64,000 nucleotides of DNA, taken from JAEZHK01 sp040768845. Its GTDB lineage: Bacteria > Bacillota > Clostridia > Christensenellales > Aristaeellaceae. Location of the stretch: NCBI GenBank assembly GCA_040768845.1, contig JAXGME010000011.1:1-64000 (forward strand). Reading direction: 5' to 3'. The position numbers were made by a program, and so were the translations under genes. Below the pieces are notes generated by a model, which saw nothing but the letters and a program-made list of their open reading frames with translations, was not told the origin of the DNA and did not search any database. Below, piece by piece: positions 31,326 to 40,453 of this stretch (the first letter of the stretch is position 1; every line of letters starts with the position of its first letter).

Positions 31326-32365
31326 TACTTTTTGGCCAGGTACTTGCGTACGTCGATGGCGACCGCGATGATGATGATCAGACCGCGGATGATGTACTGG
31401 TAGTAGGCGTTGACGCTGAGGAACACCAGCGAGTAGTTGATGGCCTGCAGAATGATCGCGCCGATGACGACGCCGGGAATCGTGCCGACACCGCCGGAAA
31501 AGCTGACGCCGCCGATGACGCAGGCGCTGATGGCGTCCAGCTCATAGTTGAGGCCCGTATTTGCGCCGACGGATTGGATGCGGCCCGCCTCCAGGAATGC
31601 CGCGATGCCATACAGCACGCCGGAGATGATGTAGACCCACATGATGGTGCTGGTCACGTTGACGCCGGAAACCGCGGCGGCTTCCTCGTTGCCGCCGACG
31701 GCAAACATGTTCTTGCCCAGGCGCGTCTTCGTCCATATGATGTGGACGACCACCGCGCACAATAAGAAGTAGACGACCACCTTTGGGATCCGGAACGAGC
31801 CGATGATCCAGTTGCCGGCGGAGGTGTTCAGAAAGTCCTTGGTAAAGGTGGAGAGCGCCTGCGCGGTGCCCGAGGGCTGGGATTCGATGTACAGGCAGTT
31901 GATGCCGTAGGCGATCAGCGAAGTGCCCAGCGTAATGATGAAGGCGTGCAGGTGCAGCTTGGCGACGCCGAAGCCGTTGATCGCGCCGAAGAGCACGCCC
32001 ACGGCGATGGCCAGCAGCAGCGGGATCATCAGGTTGACGGGTTCGGTGATCTGCGGGTACATGCGCTGCGCATAGGTGGTGGACTGCACCAGCGAAGCCG
32101 TCACCGCGGCGGAGAGGCCCAGCACGCGGCCAATGGCCAGGTCCGTGCCCGCCAGCACGATCAGCCCCGCGCACCCCAGCGCCAGAATGCCCTTGGTGGA
32201 GGCCTGCTTGACGATGTTGATCAGGTTATCCAGCCTGAAAAAATCCGGACGGATGATGACCACCGTCACCAGAATCAGCAGCAGTATGATGTACAGCGCG
32301 TAGTCCAGCAGCAGTTCTCCGACGCTCCGGTTGCCAAACCTCTTTTTTGCGTTTTCCATGTGCAT
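31325..32365 (-). CDS. mglC: Galactose/methyl-galactoside ABC transporter permease
   Basis: 346 residues with about eight to ten membrane helices, of the BPD_transp_2 (sugar importer) family. Landmarks are LGCAGLIVLAGTDLAIGRVLGLSA, GAINGFGVAKLHLHAFIITLGT and SFSGGVGTIPGVVIGA. The close MglC resemblance and neighbours (MglB-type binding protein, GalM) point to galactose. MENAKK two codons later is an alternative start. Confidence 0.88.
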   Translation of the reverse strand: MHMENAKKRFGNRSVGELLLDYALYIILLLILVTVVIIRPDFFRLDNLINIVKQASTKGILALGCAGLIVLAGTDLAIGRVLGLSAAVTASLVQSTTYAQRMYPQITEPVNLMIPLLLAIAVGVLFGAINGFGVAKLHLHAFIITLGTSLIAYGINCLYIESQPSGTAQALSTFTKDFLNTSAGNWIIGSFRIPKVVVYFLLCAVVVHIIWTKTRLGKNMFAVGGNEEAAAVSGVNVTSTIMWVYIISGVLYGIAAFLEAGRIQSVGANTGLNYELDAISACVIGGVSFSGGVGTIPGVVIGAIILQAINYSLVFLSVNAYYQYIIRGLIIIIAVAIDVRKYLAKK

Positions 32366-32380
32366 CCCATCCTTGCTTGG

Positions 32381-33940
32381 TTATACGTATTGGGCGGCAA
32401 GCCGCATGATCGTTTCCTGCTCGCCGGGTATGTCGCCGAAGTCCCTGCCGCGCTCGACAATGCCGCTCAGGTGGCCATTGGACATGACCAGGATGCGGTC
32501 GCAGATGCCGAGCAGCTCGGGCATTTCGCTGGATACCATGATGATGCCCTTGCCTTCCGCCGCGAGGTTCAGAATCAGCTGGTAGATTTCAAACTTGGCG
32601 CCCACGTCGATGCCGCGTGTGGGCTCGTCCAGTAGCAGCACGTCCGGCTTGGTCAGAAGCCAACGGCCGATGATGACCTTTTGCTGGTTGCCGCCCGAAA
32701 GGCTCTTGATGTGGGTGCGCTTTGAAGGGGTCTTGACGTGGATGGACTGGATGACCCAGTCGGTATCCTCGCCCATGCGGCGGTTCGAAAGCAGAAATTT
32801 GCCGTACCGGGTGACGTTGGCGATGATCGAGTTGAAGGTGATCGTCATCTCCGGAAAGATGCCGGTGGCGCGCCGCTCCTCGGTCAGAAGCGCAAAGCCG
32901 TTTCGGGAGGCTTCGACGGGCTTGCGGTTCGCAACGCGCTTGCCCCGGAGGAGGATTTCCCCCCGGTCCTTGGTATAGTAGCCAAAGATGGCGTTGACCA
33001 GCTCCGTGCGGCGCGAACCCACCAGGCCCGACACGCCCAGCACCTCGCCCGCGCGCAGCGTAAAGCTGACGTCGTGAAACGTGGGCTCGTACTTGCCGGA
33101 AAGGTTCTTGACCTCCATCAGCACCTTGCCCGGCTGGTTGGTCTTGGGCGGAAAGCGGTGGGACATGTCGCGGTTGACCATCAGGCGGATGATTTCGTCG
33201 GTATCCAGCTCCCGCGCCGGGCGGGTGGCGACCCACTGGCCGTCCCGCATGATGGTGACGTCGTCCGCGATGCGCAGAATTTCGTCCATCTTGTGGGAGA
33301 TATAGATGATGCCGACGCCCTTTTCCGTCAGCCGCTTCATGATGCGGAACAGGTGCTCCACCTCGTTTTCCGTCAGGGAGGAGGTGGGCTCGTCCAGCAC
33401 CAGGATCTTCGCGTTGTAGGAGACGGCCTTGGCGATCTCCACCATCTGGCGGCGGGAAACGGACAGCGCGCCGATCCGCGTGCGCGGATCAACGTCGATC
33501 TGCAAATCCTGGAAAATCGCACGGGTTTCCTCATACATCCTGCGGGTGTTGACAAAACCCCACTTGATGGGCAGGCGCCCCAGCCAGACGTTTTCCATGA
33601 CGTTGCGGCGAAGCACCTGGTTGAGCTCCTGATGCACCATCGCCACGCCGTGACTCAGCGCGTCGTGGGGACCGGCGAAGTTGACCTCCTGGCCATCCAT
33701 CCGGATGGAACCGGCGTCCTTTTTGTAGATGCCAAAGAGACACTTCATCAGCGTGGACTTGCCCGCGCCGTTTTCGCCCATCAGCGCGTGCACCGAACCC
33801 GCCCGCAACGTCAGCTGGGCGTGGTCAAGCGCCTTGACGCCCGGAAACTGTTTTTCTATGCCCGTCATTTCCAGAAGAGGAGCCTGATCCCGGGGAGGGG
33901 CCTGATCCCCGAGGGGCGCCTGGTTGCGATCCATACTCAT
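32381..33940 (-). CDS. mglA: Galactose/methyl-galactoside ABC transporter ATPase
   Basis: 519 residues with two fused ATPase domains. The first has GENGAGKSTLMKCLFG, signature LSVSRRQMVEIAKA and LVLDEPTSSL. The second has a degenerate Walker A (GLVGSRRTELVNAIFG), signature SGGNQQKV and LLLDEPTRGIDVG. This uneven pair is normal for sugar ATPases. The N-terminus carries a short repeated QAPL/QAPP run not typical of MglA. ATG at 33940 (MSMDRN) has AGGTG upstream. Confidence 0.9.
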   Translation of the reverse strand: MSMDRNQAPLGDQAPPRDQAPLLEMTGIEKQFPGVKALDHAQLTLRAGSVHALMGENGAGKSTLMKCLFGIYKKDAGSIRMDGQEVNFAGPHDALSHGVAMVHQELNQVLRRNVMENVWLGRLPIKWGFVNTRRMYEETRAIFQDLQIDVDPRTRIGALSVSRRQMVEIAKAVSYNAKILVLDEPTSSLTENEVEHLFRIMKRLTEKGVGIIYISHKMDEILRIADDVTIMRDGQWVATRPARELDTDEIIRLMVNRDMSHRFPPKTNQPGKVLMEVKNLSGKYEPTFHDVSFTLRAGEVLGVSGLVGSRRTELVNAIFGYYTKDRGEILLRGKRVANRKPVEASRNGFALLTEERRATGIFPEMTITFNSIIANVTRYGKFLLSNRRMGEDTDWVIQSIHVKTPSKRTHIKSLSGGNQQKVIIGRWLLTKPDVLLLDEPTRGIDVGAKFEIYQLILNLAAEGKGIIMVSSEMPELLGICDRILVMSNGHLSGIVERGRDFGDIPGEQETIMRLAAQYV

Positions 33941-33965
33941 CACCACACCTATATCTACGAATACG

Positions 33966-33993
33966 GGGAAGAGGCGCGAGGGCGCCTCTTCCC
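33966..33993 (-). terminator. Intergenic hairpin between mglB and mglA
   Basis: A perfect 12-bp stem (33966-33977 with 33982-33993) and 4-base loop in the 87-base gap after mglB. There is no U-run, so it probably stabilises the mglB message and lets binding protein outnumber the ATPase, a common feature of such operons. Confidence 0.55.
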
Positions 33994-34027
33994 GCGAGGT
34001 TCAGATGCGAGCCAACCCGCGTAAATG

Positions 34028-35062
34028 TTACTCCGTGACCTTGGCGTAGGGGATACGGACCGAGTAGCCGTCGTCCGCCAGCTTGTAGTCGGTGCCGTCG
34101 AGCCATTCCTTGCCCAGCGCGCCGTTGATAGCGACGCGGATGTTGGCCTTGCCCATGGCGTCGCCGTCCTGCTTGACGGTGGCGGTCATGCCGCCGTTTT
34201 TGATGGATTCGAGGGCGGAGTCAACCGCGTCAACGCCGATGACCATGATCTTGGGATCGCCGTCGATGCCGGTGTTGTAGCCGACCTGGTTCAGCGCCGC
34301 CACGGCGCCCAGCGCCATCATGTCGTTGTTGGCAAAGATGACCTCGATCTTGTCGCCGAAGCTGGCCCAGGTGGCGGTCATGGCGTCCGTGGCCTTCGCC
34401 TGATCCCAGTTGCACACGAGGGTTTCGCCCAACTGCTCGAGCTTCAGGCCCTTGGCAATGGCGGTTTCCACCGAGTACTGGGTGCGGGCGATGGCTTCCG
34501 GGTTGTTGGGCTCGCCCATGAACATGATGTACTGGAGCGTGCCGTCGCCGTTTTTGTCAATGGAGGGATCGGCCGCGTACAGGTCGGCCAGGATCTCGCC
34601 CTGCATGTCGCCGGCTTCACGCGGCGTGGTGCCGATAAAGATGGAGCCGGAGTCCACGACAACCTGCTGCACGGTTTCGGCCGAGGGCTCCTTGTTGTAG
34701 AACAGGAAGGGCACATCGTTGGCCTTCGCGATCTCCACAAGGCTCATGCCGGAGGCGACTTCCGCCAGGTTGATGATGACGAAGTCCGGCTTGTTGGCGA
34801 ACATGACGGTGGCTTCCTCAATCTGCTTGGCCATGTCGTCGTTGGCGTCCTGCAGGTCAAGATTGATCTTGATGCCCATCTCGGCGCCGAGTTCCTCGGC
34901 GTACTTCATCATGGCGGCGCGCACGGTGGAGCCGTAGGTGTCGTCAAACTTCCACACGAGGACGCCGATGTTGAGCTCGGTCTTCGCCGGCGCTTCCGCA
35001 AAGGCGGCGGTGGCGCTCATCACCATGAGCAGGACCAGCAGAAGGGATGCGATTTTCTTCAT
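34028..35062 (-). CDS. mglB: Galactose-binding protein of ABC transporter
   Basis: 344 residues. The signal peptide (about 1-23, ending SATAAFA) has no lipobox Cys. The periplasmic-binding-protein fold follows, with the calcium-loop pattern DKNGDGTLQYIMFMGEPNNP, close to that of E. coli galactose-binding protein. ATG at 35062 has AGGAGG nine bases upstream. First gene of mglB-A-C and the small protein, behind its own strong promoter. Confidence 0.9.
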   Translation of the reverse strand: MKKIASLLLVLLMVMSATAAFAEAPAKTELNIGVLVWKFDDTYGSTVRAAMMKYAEELGAEMGIKINLDLQDANDDMAKQIEEATVMFANKPDFVIINLAEVASGMSLVEIAKANDVPFLFYNKEPSAETVQQVVVDSGSIFIGTTPREAGDMQGEILADLYAADPSIDKNGDGTLQYIMFMGEPNNPEAIARTQYSVETAIAKGLKLEQLGETLVCNWDQAKATDAMTATWASFGDKIEVIFANNDMMALGAVAALNQVGYNTGIDGDPKIMVIGVDAVDSALESIKNGGMTATVKQDGDAMGKANIRVAINGALGKEWLDGTDYKLADDGYSVRIPYAKVTE

Positions 35063-35141
35063 GAACCAATTCCTCCTTGAAGATATGCTGCGCCCACCTG
35101 AGGGGGCGCGCATTCCGGGTTCGCATTACGCGTTCGTTAAC

Positions 35142-35171
35142 ATTATAGAATACTTGCGGAATCGTTGTCAA
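35142..35171 (-). promoter_or_regulatory. Promoter of the mgl operon
   Basis: On the minus strand TTGACA (35171-35166), 18 bases, TATAAT (35147-35142). About 70 bases of leader follow before the mglB ribosome site; I see no clear operator in it. Confidence 0.75.
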
Positions 35172-35205
35172 GCGGATCTGTACAGGATATAGTTTCATTT
35201 ATTCA

Positions 35206-36261
35206 TCAAACTGTGGTAAAAAAATACGAAGTTGTGGAATCCAGCCGCTCTCCGGCCTTCAGCACCGGGCTGGGAAAGCCCGGGTGGTTGAGCGCGTCCG
35301 GCGGGAACTGCGTTTCAAGGCAGAGCCCGTCGTGCCGGCCGTACTTGCGGCCGCACTTGCCCGGCCAGCGGGTTTCGAGCATGTTGCCGGTATAGAGCTG
35401 CACGCCGGGCATGTCGGTGAAGGTATCCATTTGAATGCCCGTGGCGGGGGCGTAAAGCGCGATGCCCTTGCGGTAGCCGTCGCCGCTGAGCATGAAGTTG
35501 TGGTCGTATCCGCCGCCAAAGCGCATTTGCTCGTCGTCCTCGGCGCGGCGGAGGCCGTCGCCCAGGCGGGTGGGTTTGCGAAGGTCAAAGGGCGTAGCGT
35601 CCACCGGGCGAAGCTCGCCCGTGGGGATCAGGTCGGAATCCGTCACGGTGAACCGGTCCGCAAAGATCTGGATCACGTGGTCTTCGATGGTGCCGCTGCC
35701 CTCGCCGGCCAGGTTGAAGTAGGCGTGGTTGGTCAGGTTGACCGGCGTGTCCCGGTCGGAAACCGCCTGGTAGCGGATGGACAGGGCGTTGTCGTTGGAA
35801 AAGGTATAGGTGACTGTCACGACCAGGCGGCCGGGATAGTTTTCCTCGCCGTCGGGGCTGACGATCGAGAGCTTCAGGGCACTGGACGCTTCGTCCGCCT
35901 CCGCCAGCCACAGCTTTTTGTCAAAGCCGCTCATGCCGCCGTGCAGGTGATGTCCGTTGGAATTGGCGGCCACCCGGTACCGGACGCCGTTCAGCGTAAA
36001 AAGCCCCCGCCCAATCCGGTTGCCGACGCGCCCGATCAGCGCGCCCATGTAGCCCGGGTTGACCGGCGCGTAGCCGGAGATATCGGAAAAGCCCAGCAGC
36101 ACGTCGGTGAGGACGCCGCCGCGGTCGGGCACCCGCAGGGACACCAAAATGCCGCCGTAGGTGGCAATGGAGACCGAAGCGCCGGTCGAATTTCTGATCG
36201 TATACAGGTCCACCGGGCGGCCGTCAGCCAGGCGGCCAAAGGAACTCTTGGAGATGCTCAC
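35206..36261 (-). CDS. galM: Aldose 1-epimerase (mutarotase)
   Basis: 351 residues. It interconverts alpha and beta galactose (or glucose). Catalytic His in NLTNHAYFNLAG and GGYDHNFML, Glu in CLETQFPPDALNHPGFP; HHLHGGMSGFDKKLW also matches. The GTG at 36261 (MSISKSSF) is preferred: AGGAAGG is nine bases upstream, whereas the GTG three codons earlier would touch that site. It lies directly upstream of the mgl operon. Confidence 0.93.
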   Translation of the reverse strand: MSISKSSFGRLADGRPVDLYTIRNSTGASVSIATYGGILVSLRVPDRGGVLTDVLLGFSDISGYAPVNPGYMGALIGRVGNRIGRGLFTLNGVRYRVAANSNGHHLHGGMSGFDKKLWLAEADEASSALKLSIVSPDGEENYPGRLVVTVTYTFSNDNALSIRYQAVSDRDTPVNLTNHAYFNLAGEGSGTIEDHVIQIFADRFTVTDSDLIPTGELRPVDATPFDLRKPTRLGDGLRRAEDDEQMRFGGGYDHNFMLSGDGYRKGIALYAPATGIQMDTFTDMPGVQLYTGNMLETRWPGKCGRKYGRHDGLCLETQFPPDALNHPGFPSPVLKAGERLDSTTSYFFTTV

Positions 36262-36308
36262 GACATGCACCCTTCCTGTTGATATTGTGCAATGAAATTA
36301 ACGATCAT

Positions 36309-36338
36309 ACTATACACCAACCGCGCCTTGTTTTACAA
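36309..36338 (-). promoter_or_regulatory. Promoter of galM
   Basis: On the minus strand TTGTAA (36338-36333), 18 bases, TATAGT (36314-36309). Back to back with the ylxM promoter. Confidence 0.5.
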
Positions 36339-36400
36339 GAATTCTAAGGCCGAATTTTACCGCGTTTGTTTGAGTATTTACCGCCGTCAAGAATATTTAC

Positions 36401-36430
36401 TTGACAAGAGGCCCTGCCGGCGGGTAAAAT
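36401..36430 (+). promoter_or_regulatory. Promoter of the ylxM-ffh operon
   Basis: TTGACA (36401-36406), 18 bases, TAAAAT (36425-36430). The first in-frame ATG (36429) overlaps the -10 box, so translation must start further on. Confidence 0.7.
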
Positions 36431-36461
36431 GATCCTTGCGCATGCGAAGCGGGGTGGTTTT

Positions 36462-36812
36462 TTGGAAAAGCGGGTGGAGCTCAACTGGCTGATGGATTTT
36501 TACGCCCCGCTCCTGACCAAAAACCGCGCAAGGCTTCTGCGGCTCTACTGCGAGGAGGACCTTACCCCCTCGGAAATGGCCGAGGAAGCGGGCATTACGC
36601 GGCAGGGGGTGCACGACGCGCTGACCAGGGCGCAGGCGCAACTGGAGGAATACGAGCGGAAACTCGGCCTGGTGGCGCGCTACCGGCGTCTGGAGGACGC
36701 GGTGAACGCCTGCCGGCAGGCGCTGGCGGACGTGACGCCCACGGCCGGCACGCAGGGCGCGCTGGACGAGGCGAAGCGGGCGCTGGACGCCATCGAGCGC
36801 ATCGAAGGATAG
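36462..36812 (+). CDS. ylxM: YlxM/p13-like SRP-associated regulator
   Basis: 116 residues. A sigma-70 region-4-like helix-turn-helix: LLRLYCEEDLTPSEMAEEAGITRQGVHDALTRA. In streptococci and Bacillus the product affects signal recognition particle function and sits before ffh, as here. The start is TTG at 36462 (MEKRVELNWL) with GGGGTGG five bases upstream; an earlier ATG lies in the promoter -10. Confidence 0.88.
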   Translation: MEKRVELNWLMDFYAPLLTKNRARLLRLYCEEDLTPSEMAEEAGITRQGVHDALTRAQAQLEEYERKLGLVARYRRLEDAVNACRQALADVTPTAGTQGALDEAKRALDAIERIEG

Positions 36813-36835
36813 CATGACAGCAAGAGGTGAGGCGC

Positions 36836-38173
36836 ATGGCCTTTGAGGGGCTGACCGATAAACTGCAGGCCGCGTTCAAGAAACTGAGCGGCAAGGGCAA
36901 GCTGAACGAGGCGGACGTCCGCGAGGCGATGCGCGAAGTGCGCATGGCGCTTTTGGAAGCCGACGTCAACTTCGTGGTGGTCAAGGACTTTGTCCGGCGC
37001 GTGACCGAGCGCGCGGTGGGGCAGGAGATTCTGGGCAGCCTCACCCCGGCGCAGATGGTCATCAAAATTGTCAACGAAGAGCTGACCGGCCTCATGGGCG
37101 GCACGGGCGCCAAGCTGACCCACGCCTCCAATCCGCCCACGGTGTACATGCTGTGCGGCCTTCAGGGCGCGGGCAAGACCACCATGGCGGGCAAGCTCGC
37201 CGGCATGCTTTTGAAGCAGGGCAAAAAGCCGCTCCTCGCCGCCTGCGACGTGTACCGCCCCGCCGCCATCCGGCAGTTGCAGGTGGTGGGCCAGAACGCG
37301 GGCGTCGAGGTGTTTGAAAAGGGCCAGGGCGACCCGGTCAGGATCGCGAAGGAGGCCGTGGAGCACGCCCGGTATTACGGGAAGGACCCGGTCATCATCG
37401 ATACCGCCGGCCGCCTGCACATCGACGAAAAGCTGATGCAGGAACTGCGCGACGTGCGCGCCGCCGTCCGTCCCCAGGAAATCCTCCTGGTGGTGGACGC
37501 CATGACCGGCCAGGACGCGGTCAACGTGGCCGAGACCTTCAATAAAGAGCTGGGCGTGGACGGCGTCATCCTGACCAAGCTGGACGGCGACACCCGCGGC
37601 GGCGCAGCGATCTCCGTCAAGGCCGTCACCGGCAAGCCCATCAAGTTCAGCGGCACCGGCGAAAAGCTCGGCGACATCGAGCCCTTCCATCCGGACCGCA
37701 TGGCCTCCCGGATCCTGGGCATGGGCGACGTGCTGAGCCTGATCGAAAAGGCGCAGGACTCCTTTGACGAGAAGAGCGCGATGGACCTGGGCCGCAAGAT
37801 CAAGACCCAGTCCTTCACGCTGGAGGACTATCTGGACCAGCTGGGCCAGATGAAGAAGATGGGCTCCATCACCGACATCCTCAAGATGATCCCCGGCATG
37901 GGCGCAAAGCTCAACGGCGTCGCCATCGACGAGGACCAGGTGCAGAAGGAGCAGGCCCGCACCACCGCCATCATCTCCTCCATGACCCGGATGGAGCGGC
38001 GCAACCCTGATATCCTGAACGCCTCCCGCAAGCGGCGCATTGCCGCCGGCGCGGGCACCACCGTGCAGGAGGTCAACCTGCTGATCAAACGGTTTGAGCA
38101 GTCCCGCCAGTTGATGAAGCAGATGATGGGCGGCAAATTCGGCCGCGGCCGGATGCCCTTCGGACTGAAATAG
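36836..38173 (+). CDS. ffh: Signal recognition particle protein
   Basis: 445 residues. The N domain, a G domain with GLQGAGKTTMAGKLAG, DTAGRLHID and TKLDGDTRGGAA, and a methionine-rich M domain (about 300-440) that binds the 4.5S/SRP RNA and signal peptides. It directs membrane proteins to the translocon with FtsY. ATG at 36836 has AAGAGGTGAG upstream. Confidence 0.97.
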   Translation: MAFEGLTDKLQAAFKKLSGKGKLNEADVREAMREVRMALLEADVNFVVVKDFVRRVTERAVGQEILGSLTPAQMVIKIVNEELTGLMGGTGAKLTHASNPPTVYMLCGLQGAGKTTMAGKLAGMLLKQGKKPLLAACDVYRPAAIRQLQVVGQNAGVEVFEKGQGDPVRIAKEAVEHARYYGKDPVIIDTAGRLHIDEKLMQELRDVRAAVRPQEILLVVDAMTGQDAVNVAETFNKELGVDGVILTKLDGDTRGGAAISVKAVTGKPIKFSGTGEKLGDIEPFHPDRMASRILGMGDVLSLIEKAQDSFDEKSAMDLGRKIKTQSFTLEDYLDQLGQMKKMGSITDILKMIPGMGAKLNGVAIDEDQVQKEQARTTAIISSMTRMERRNPDILNASRKRRIAAGAGTTVQEVNLLIKRFEQSRQLMKQMMGGKFGRGRMPFGLK

Positions 38174-38225
38174 CCCGCATTCTTGCGATAAGCTATATTA
38201 AATGGAAGAACAGGAGAGGAAAACC

Positions 38226-38465
38226 ATGGTCAAGATTCGCCTCAAGAGGATGGGCATGAAGAAACAGCCCTTTTACCGCATCGTCGTCACCGACAGCCGC
38301 AACGCCCGCGACGGCCGCTTTATCGAGGAGATCGGCTACTACAACCCGCTGACCGACCCCGTGGAGATCCGCATCGACCAGGAGCGCGCCAAGTACTGGC
38401 TCGGCAACGGCGCACAGCCCACCGACACCACCCGCGGCCTGCTCAAGAAGGGCGGCGTGCTGTAA
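38226..38465 (+). CDS. rpsP: 30S ribosomal protein S16
   Basis: 79 residues: MVKIRLKRMGMKKQPFYRIV is the S16 start. AGGAGAGG precedes the ATG at 38226. Part of the ffh-rpsP-khpA-rimM-trmD run. Confidence 0.97.
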   Translation: MVKIRLKRMGMKKQPFYRIVVTDSRNARDGRFIEEIGYYNPLTDPVEIRIDQERAKYWLGNGAQPTDTTRGLLKKGGVL

Positions 38466-38486
38466 GGCGCGCCGAAGGGTGACAAT

Positions 38487-38714
38487 ATGCAGGAACTGGT
38501 CAAATATGTCGCCATGGCGCTGGTGGAACACCCGGATCAGGTGAACGTGGCCCGCACCGAGACGGACGACGCCGTCGTCATCGAGCTGCGCGTCGCGCCC
38601 GACGACATGGGCAAGGTCATCGGCAAGCAGGGGCGGATCGCCAAGTCCATCCGCACGCTGGTCAAGGCCGCCACCATCAAGGACGAAAAGCCGACTTTTG
38701 TCGAGATTGTGTAA
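38487..38714 (+). CDS. khpA: KH-domain RNA-binding protein
   Basis: 75 residues: one KH domain with the GKVIGKQGRIAKSIRTLVKA loop. KhpA works with KhpB (not in the window) and affects cell division and mRNA stability in Gram-positives. Overlaps rimM by one base (TAATG). Confidence 0.93.
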   Translation: MQELVKYVAMALVEHPDQVNVARTETDDAVVIELRVAPDDMGKVIGKQGRIAKSIRTLVKAATIKDEKPTFVEIV

Positions 38715-39241
38715 TGCTGGACGAATACCTGGTCATTGGCGAAATTCTGAAGCCCCAGGGGGTGAAGGGCGAGGTCAAGGTGCGCCCGATCACCTCTGAT
38801 CCCGCGCGCTTTGACGGCCTCACCCGCGTGTTCTTTCGGGACGAGTCGGGCGCTTACGCGCCGCAAAAGATCCGGGTCAGCCGCGTCGATTCCGACGCGG
38901 TCTACCTGACGGTCCGCGGCTGTGCGGACCGGACCGCCGCGGAAGGGCTCCGGGGCCGCCTGATCTACGTGGACCGGGCATCGGCCGCCAAGCTGCCGGA
39001 GGGCGCCGAATTCATCTGCGACCTGATCGGCTGCGTGGCGACGGACGACTCCGGCCGCCTGATCGGCACGCTGACCGACGTTTTGCAGCCCGGCGCCGGA
39101 GACGTATACGTGTTCCGGGGGCCGATGGGCGAGGTGCTGGTGCCCGCGCTCAAAAGCGTCTTTCTGGAGGTGGACGTGCGCGCCAAGAAGATGCTGCTGT
39201 CCGCCGCGCGGCTTGGCGAAGTGGCGGTGTTTGACGAATGA
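38714..39241 (+). CDS. rimM: 16S rRNA processing protein
   Basis: 175 residues. An N-terminal beta-barrel with GEILKPQGVKGEVKVRP and a C-terminal PRC-barrel with LIGTLTDVLQPGAGDVYVF. It binds S19 during 30S assembly. Overlaps trmD by four bases. Confidence 0.94.
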   Translation: MLDEYLVIGEILKPQGVKGEVKVRPITSDPARFDGLTRVFFRDESGAYAPQKIRVSRVDSDAVYLTVRGCADRTAAEGLRGRLIYVDRASAAKLPEGAEFICDLIGCVATDDSGRLIGTLTDVLQPGAGDVYVFRGPMGEVLVPALKSVFLEVDVRAKKMLLSAARLGEVAVFDE

Positions 39242-39975
39242 CCTTCAAGGTGCTGACCATCTTTCCGGAGATGCTGCGCCCCGTTCTGGAAAGCAGCATC
39301 CTCGGACGGGCCGCCGCCCAGGGGCTGATCCGGGTCGAGCTGATCGACATCCGCGCCTATTCCGACCGGAAGCACAGGAATACCGACGACGACCCCTTCG
39401 GCGGCGGCGCGGGCATGGTGATGCTGGCGCAGCCCATCGTGGACGCCATCGAGGCCAACCCGGTGAAGGGCCGGCGCATCTACCTGTCGCCCCGCGGGCG
39501 CACGCTGACCCAGTCCGTCGTGGAGGAATTGGCCGCGGAGGAGGAGCTTTTGCTGCTCTGCGGCCACTACGAGGGCGTGGACCAGCGGGCGCTGGATCTG
39601 GCCGTTGACGAGGAACTGTCCATCGGCGACTATGTGCTCACCGGCGGTGAGCTGGGTGCGCTGGTGGTGATCGACGCGGTATCGCGGCTGATCCCCGGCG
39701 TATTGGGGCGGGAGGATTCCTCGGTGGACGAGAGCTTTTCCTCCGGCCTACTGGAGTACCCCCAGTACACCCGTCCCCGGGAATACCGGGGCCTTGCGGT
39801 GCCGGAGGTGCTGCTGGGCGGCAACCACGCCGAGATTGACCGCTGGCGCCGGGAGGAAGCCCTTCGGCTGACCGCTGCGCGGCGGCCGGAATTGCTCGAA
39901 AAGGTTTCGCTGGATGCGCGCGACCGCGCGTTTCTGAGCGGATTGACCCGCCGCGGCGCGCAGGCGGAAACCTGA
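39238..39975 (+). CDS. trmD: tRNA (guanine37-N1) methyltransferase
   Basis: 245 residues. SPOUT (knotted) methyltransferase: LCGHYEGVDQRALDLAVDEE, SIGDYVLTGGELGALVVID and the C-terminal YTRPREYRGLAVPEVLLGGNH. It adds m1G37 and prevents frameshifting. Confidence 0.96.
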   Translation: MTFKVLTIFPEMLRPVLESSILGRAAAQGLIRVELIDIRAYSDRKHRNTDDDPFGGGAGMVMLAQPIVDAIEANPVKGRRIYLSPRGRTLTQSVVEELAAEEELLLLCGHYEGVDQRALDLAVDEELSIGDYVLTGGELGALVVIDAVSRLIPGVLGREDSSVDESFSSGLLEYPQYTRPREYRGLAVPEVLLGGNHAEIDRWRREEALRLTAARRPELLEKVSLDARDRAFLSGLTRRGAQAET

Positions 39976-39993
39976 ATTTTACATTATGCCCGC

Positions 39994-40023
39994 TTGCGCG
40001 GGGGGCAGCCTCTGCGATATAAT
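39994..40023 (+). promoter_or_regulatory. Promoter of rplS
   Basis: TTGCGC (39994-39999), 18 bases, TATAAT (40018-40023), in the gap after trmD. It gives rplS a leader of about 75 bases, in which GGACG (40039) and CGTCC (40076) can pair. An L19-type autoregulatory leader is possible but unproven. Confidence 0.6.
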
Positions 40024-40103
40024 AAAGTTTGTGAGTTCGGACGGTCCGCTGCCGGAGCATGACGCCGCGCATGAACGTCCTTGAAGGAAGGAGGATCCCA
40101 TTC

Positions 40104-40448
40104 ATGAATGAAATCATCCGTTCCATCGAGAGCGCCCAGATGCGTTCCGATATTCCCGCGTTCTCCATCGGCGACACCGTGCGCGTGCAGGTGAAAGTTG
40201 TCGAGGGTTCGCGCGAGCGCCTCCAGGCGTTCGAGGGCGTCGTCATCGCCCGCCGCAACGGCTCTGTGCGCGAAACGTTCACCGTCCGCCGCTCGTCCTA
40301 CGGCGTCGGCGTGGAGCGTACGTTCCCGCTGCACTCGCCCCGCGTCGATTCGATCCAGGTCATTCGCCGCGGCAAGGTGCGCCGCGCCAAGCTCTACTAC
40401 CTGCGCAACCTGAGCGGCAAGGCCGCCAAGGTGAAGGAAGCCAAGTAA
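40104..40448 (+). CDS. rplS: 50S ribosomal protein L19
   Basis: 114 residues. The L19 motifs GDTVRVQVKVVEGSRERLQA, RNGSVRETFTVRR and VERTFPLHSPRVDSI are present. ATG at 40104 has AAGGAGG upstream; an earlier ATG would lie inside the leader. Confidence 0.97.
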   Translation: MNEIIRSIESAQMRSDIPAFSIGDTVRVQVKVVEGSRERLQAFEGVVIARRNGSVRETFTVRRSSYGVGVERTFPLHSPRVDSIQVIRRGKVRRAKLYYLRNLSGKAAKVKEAK

Positions 40449-40453
40449 TTCCG

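Noticed and set aside
35126..35145. Possible CcpA (cre) site downstream of the mgl promoter
   Set aside because: TGTTAACG fits the left half poorly and the right half does not match; not enough to call.
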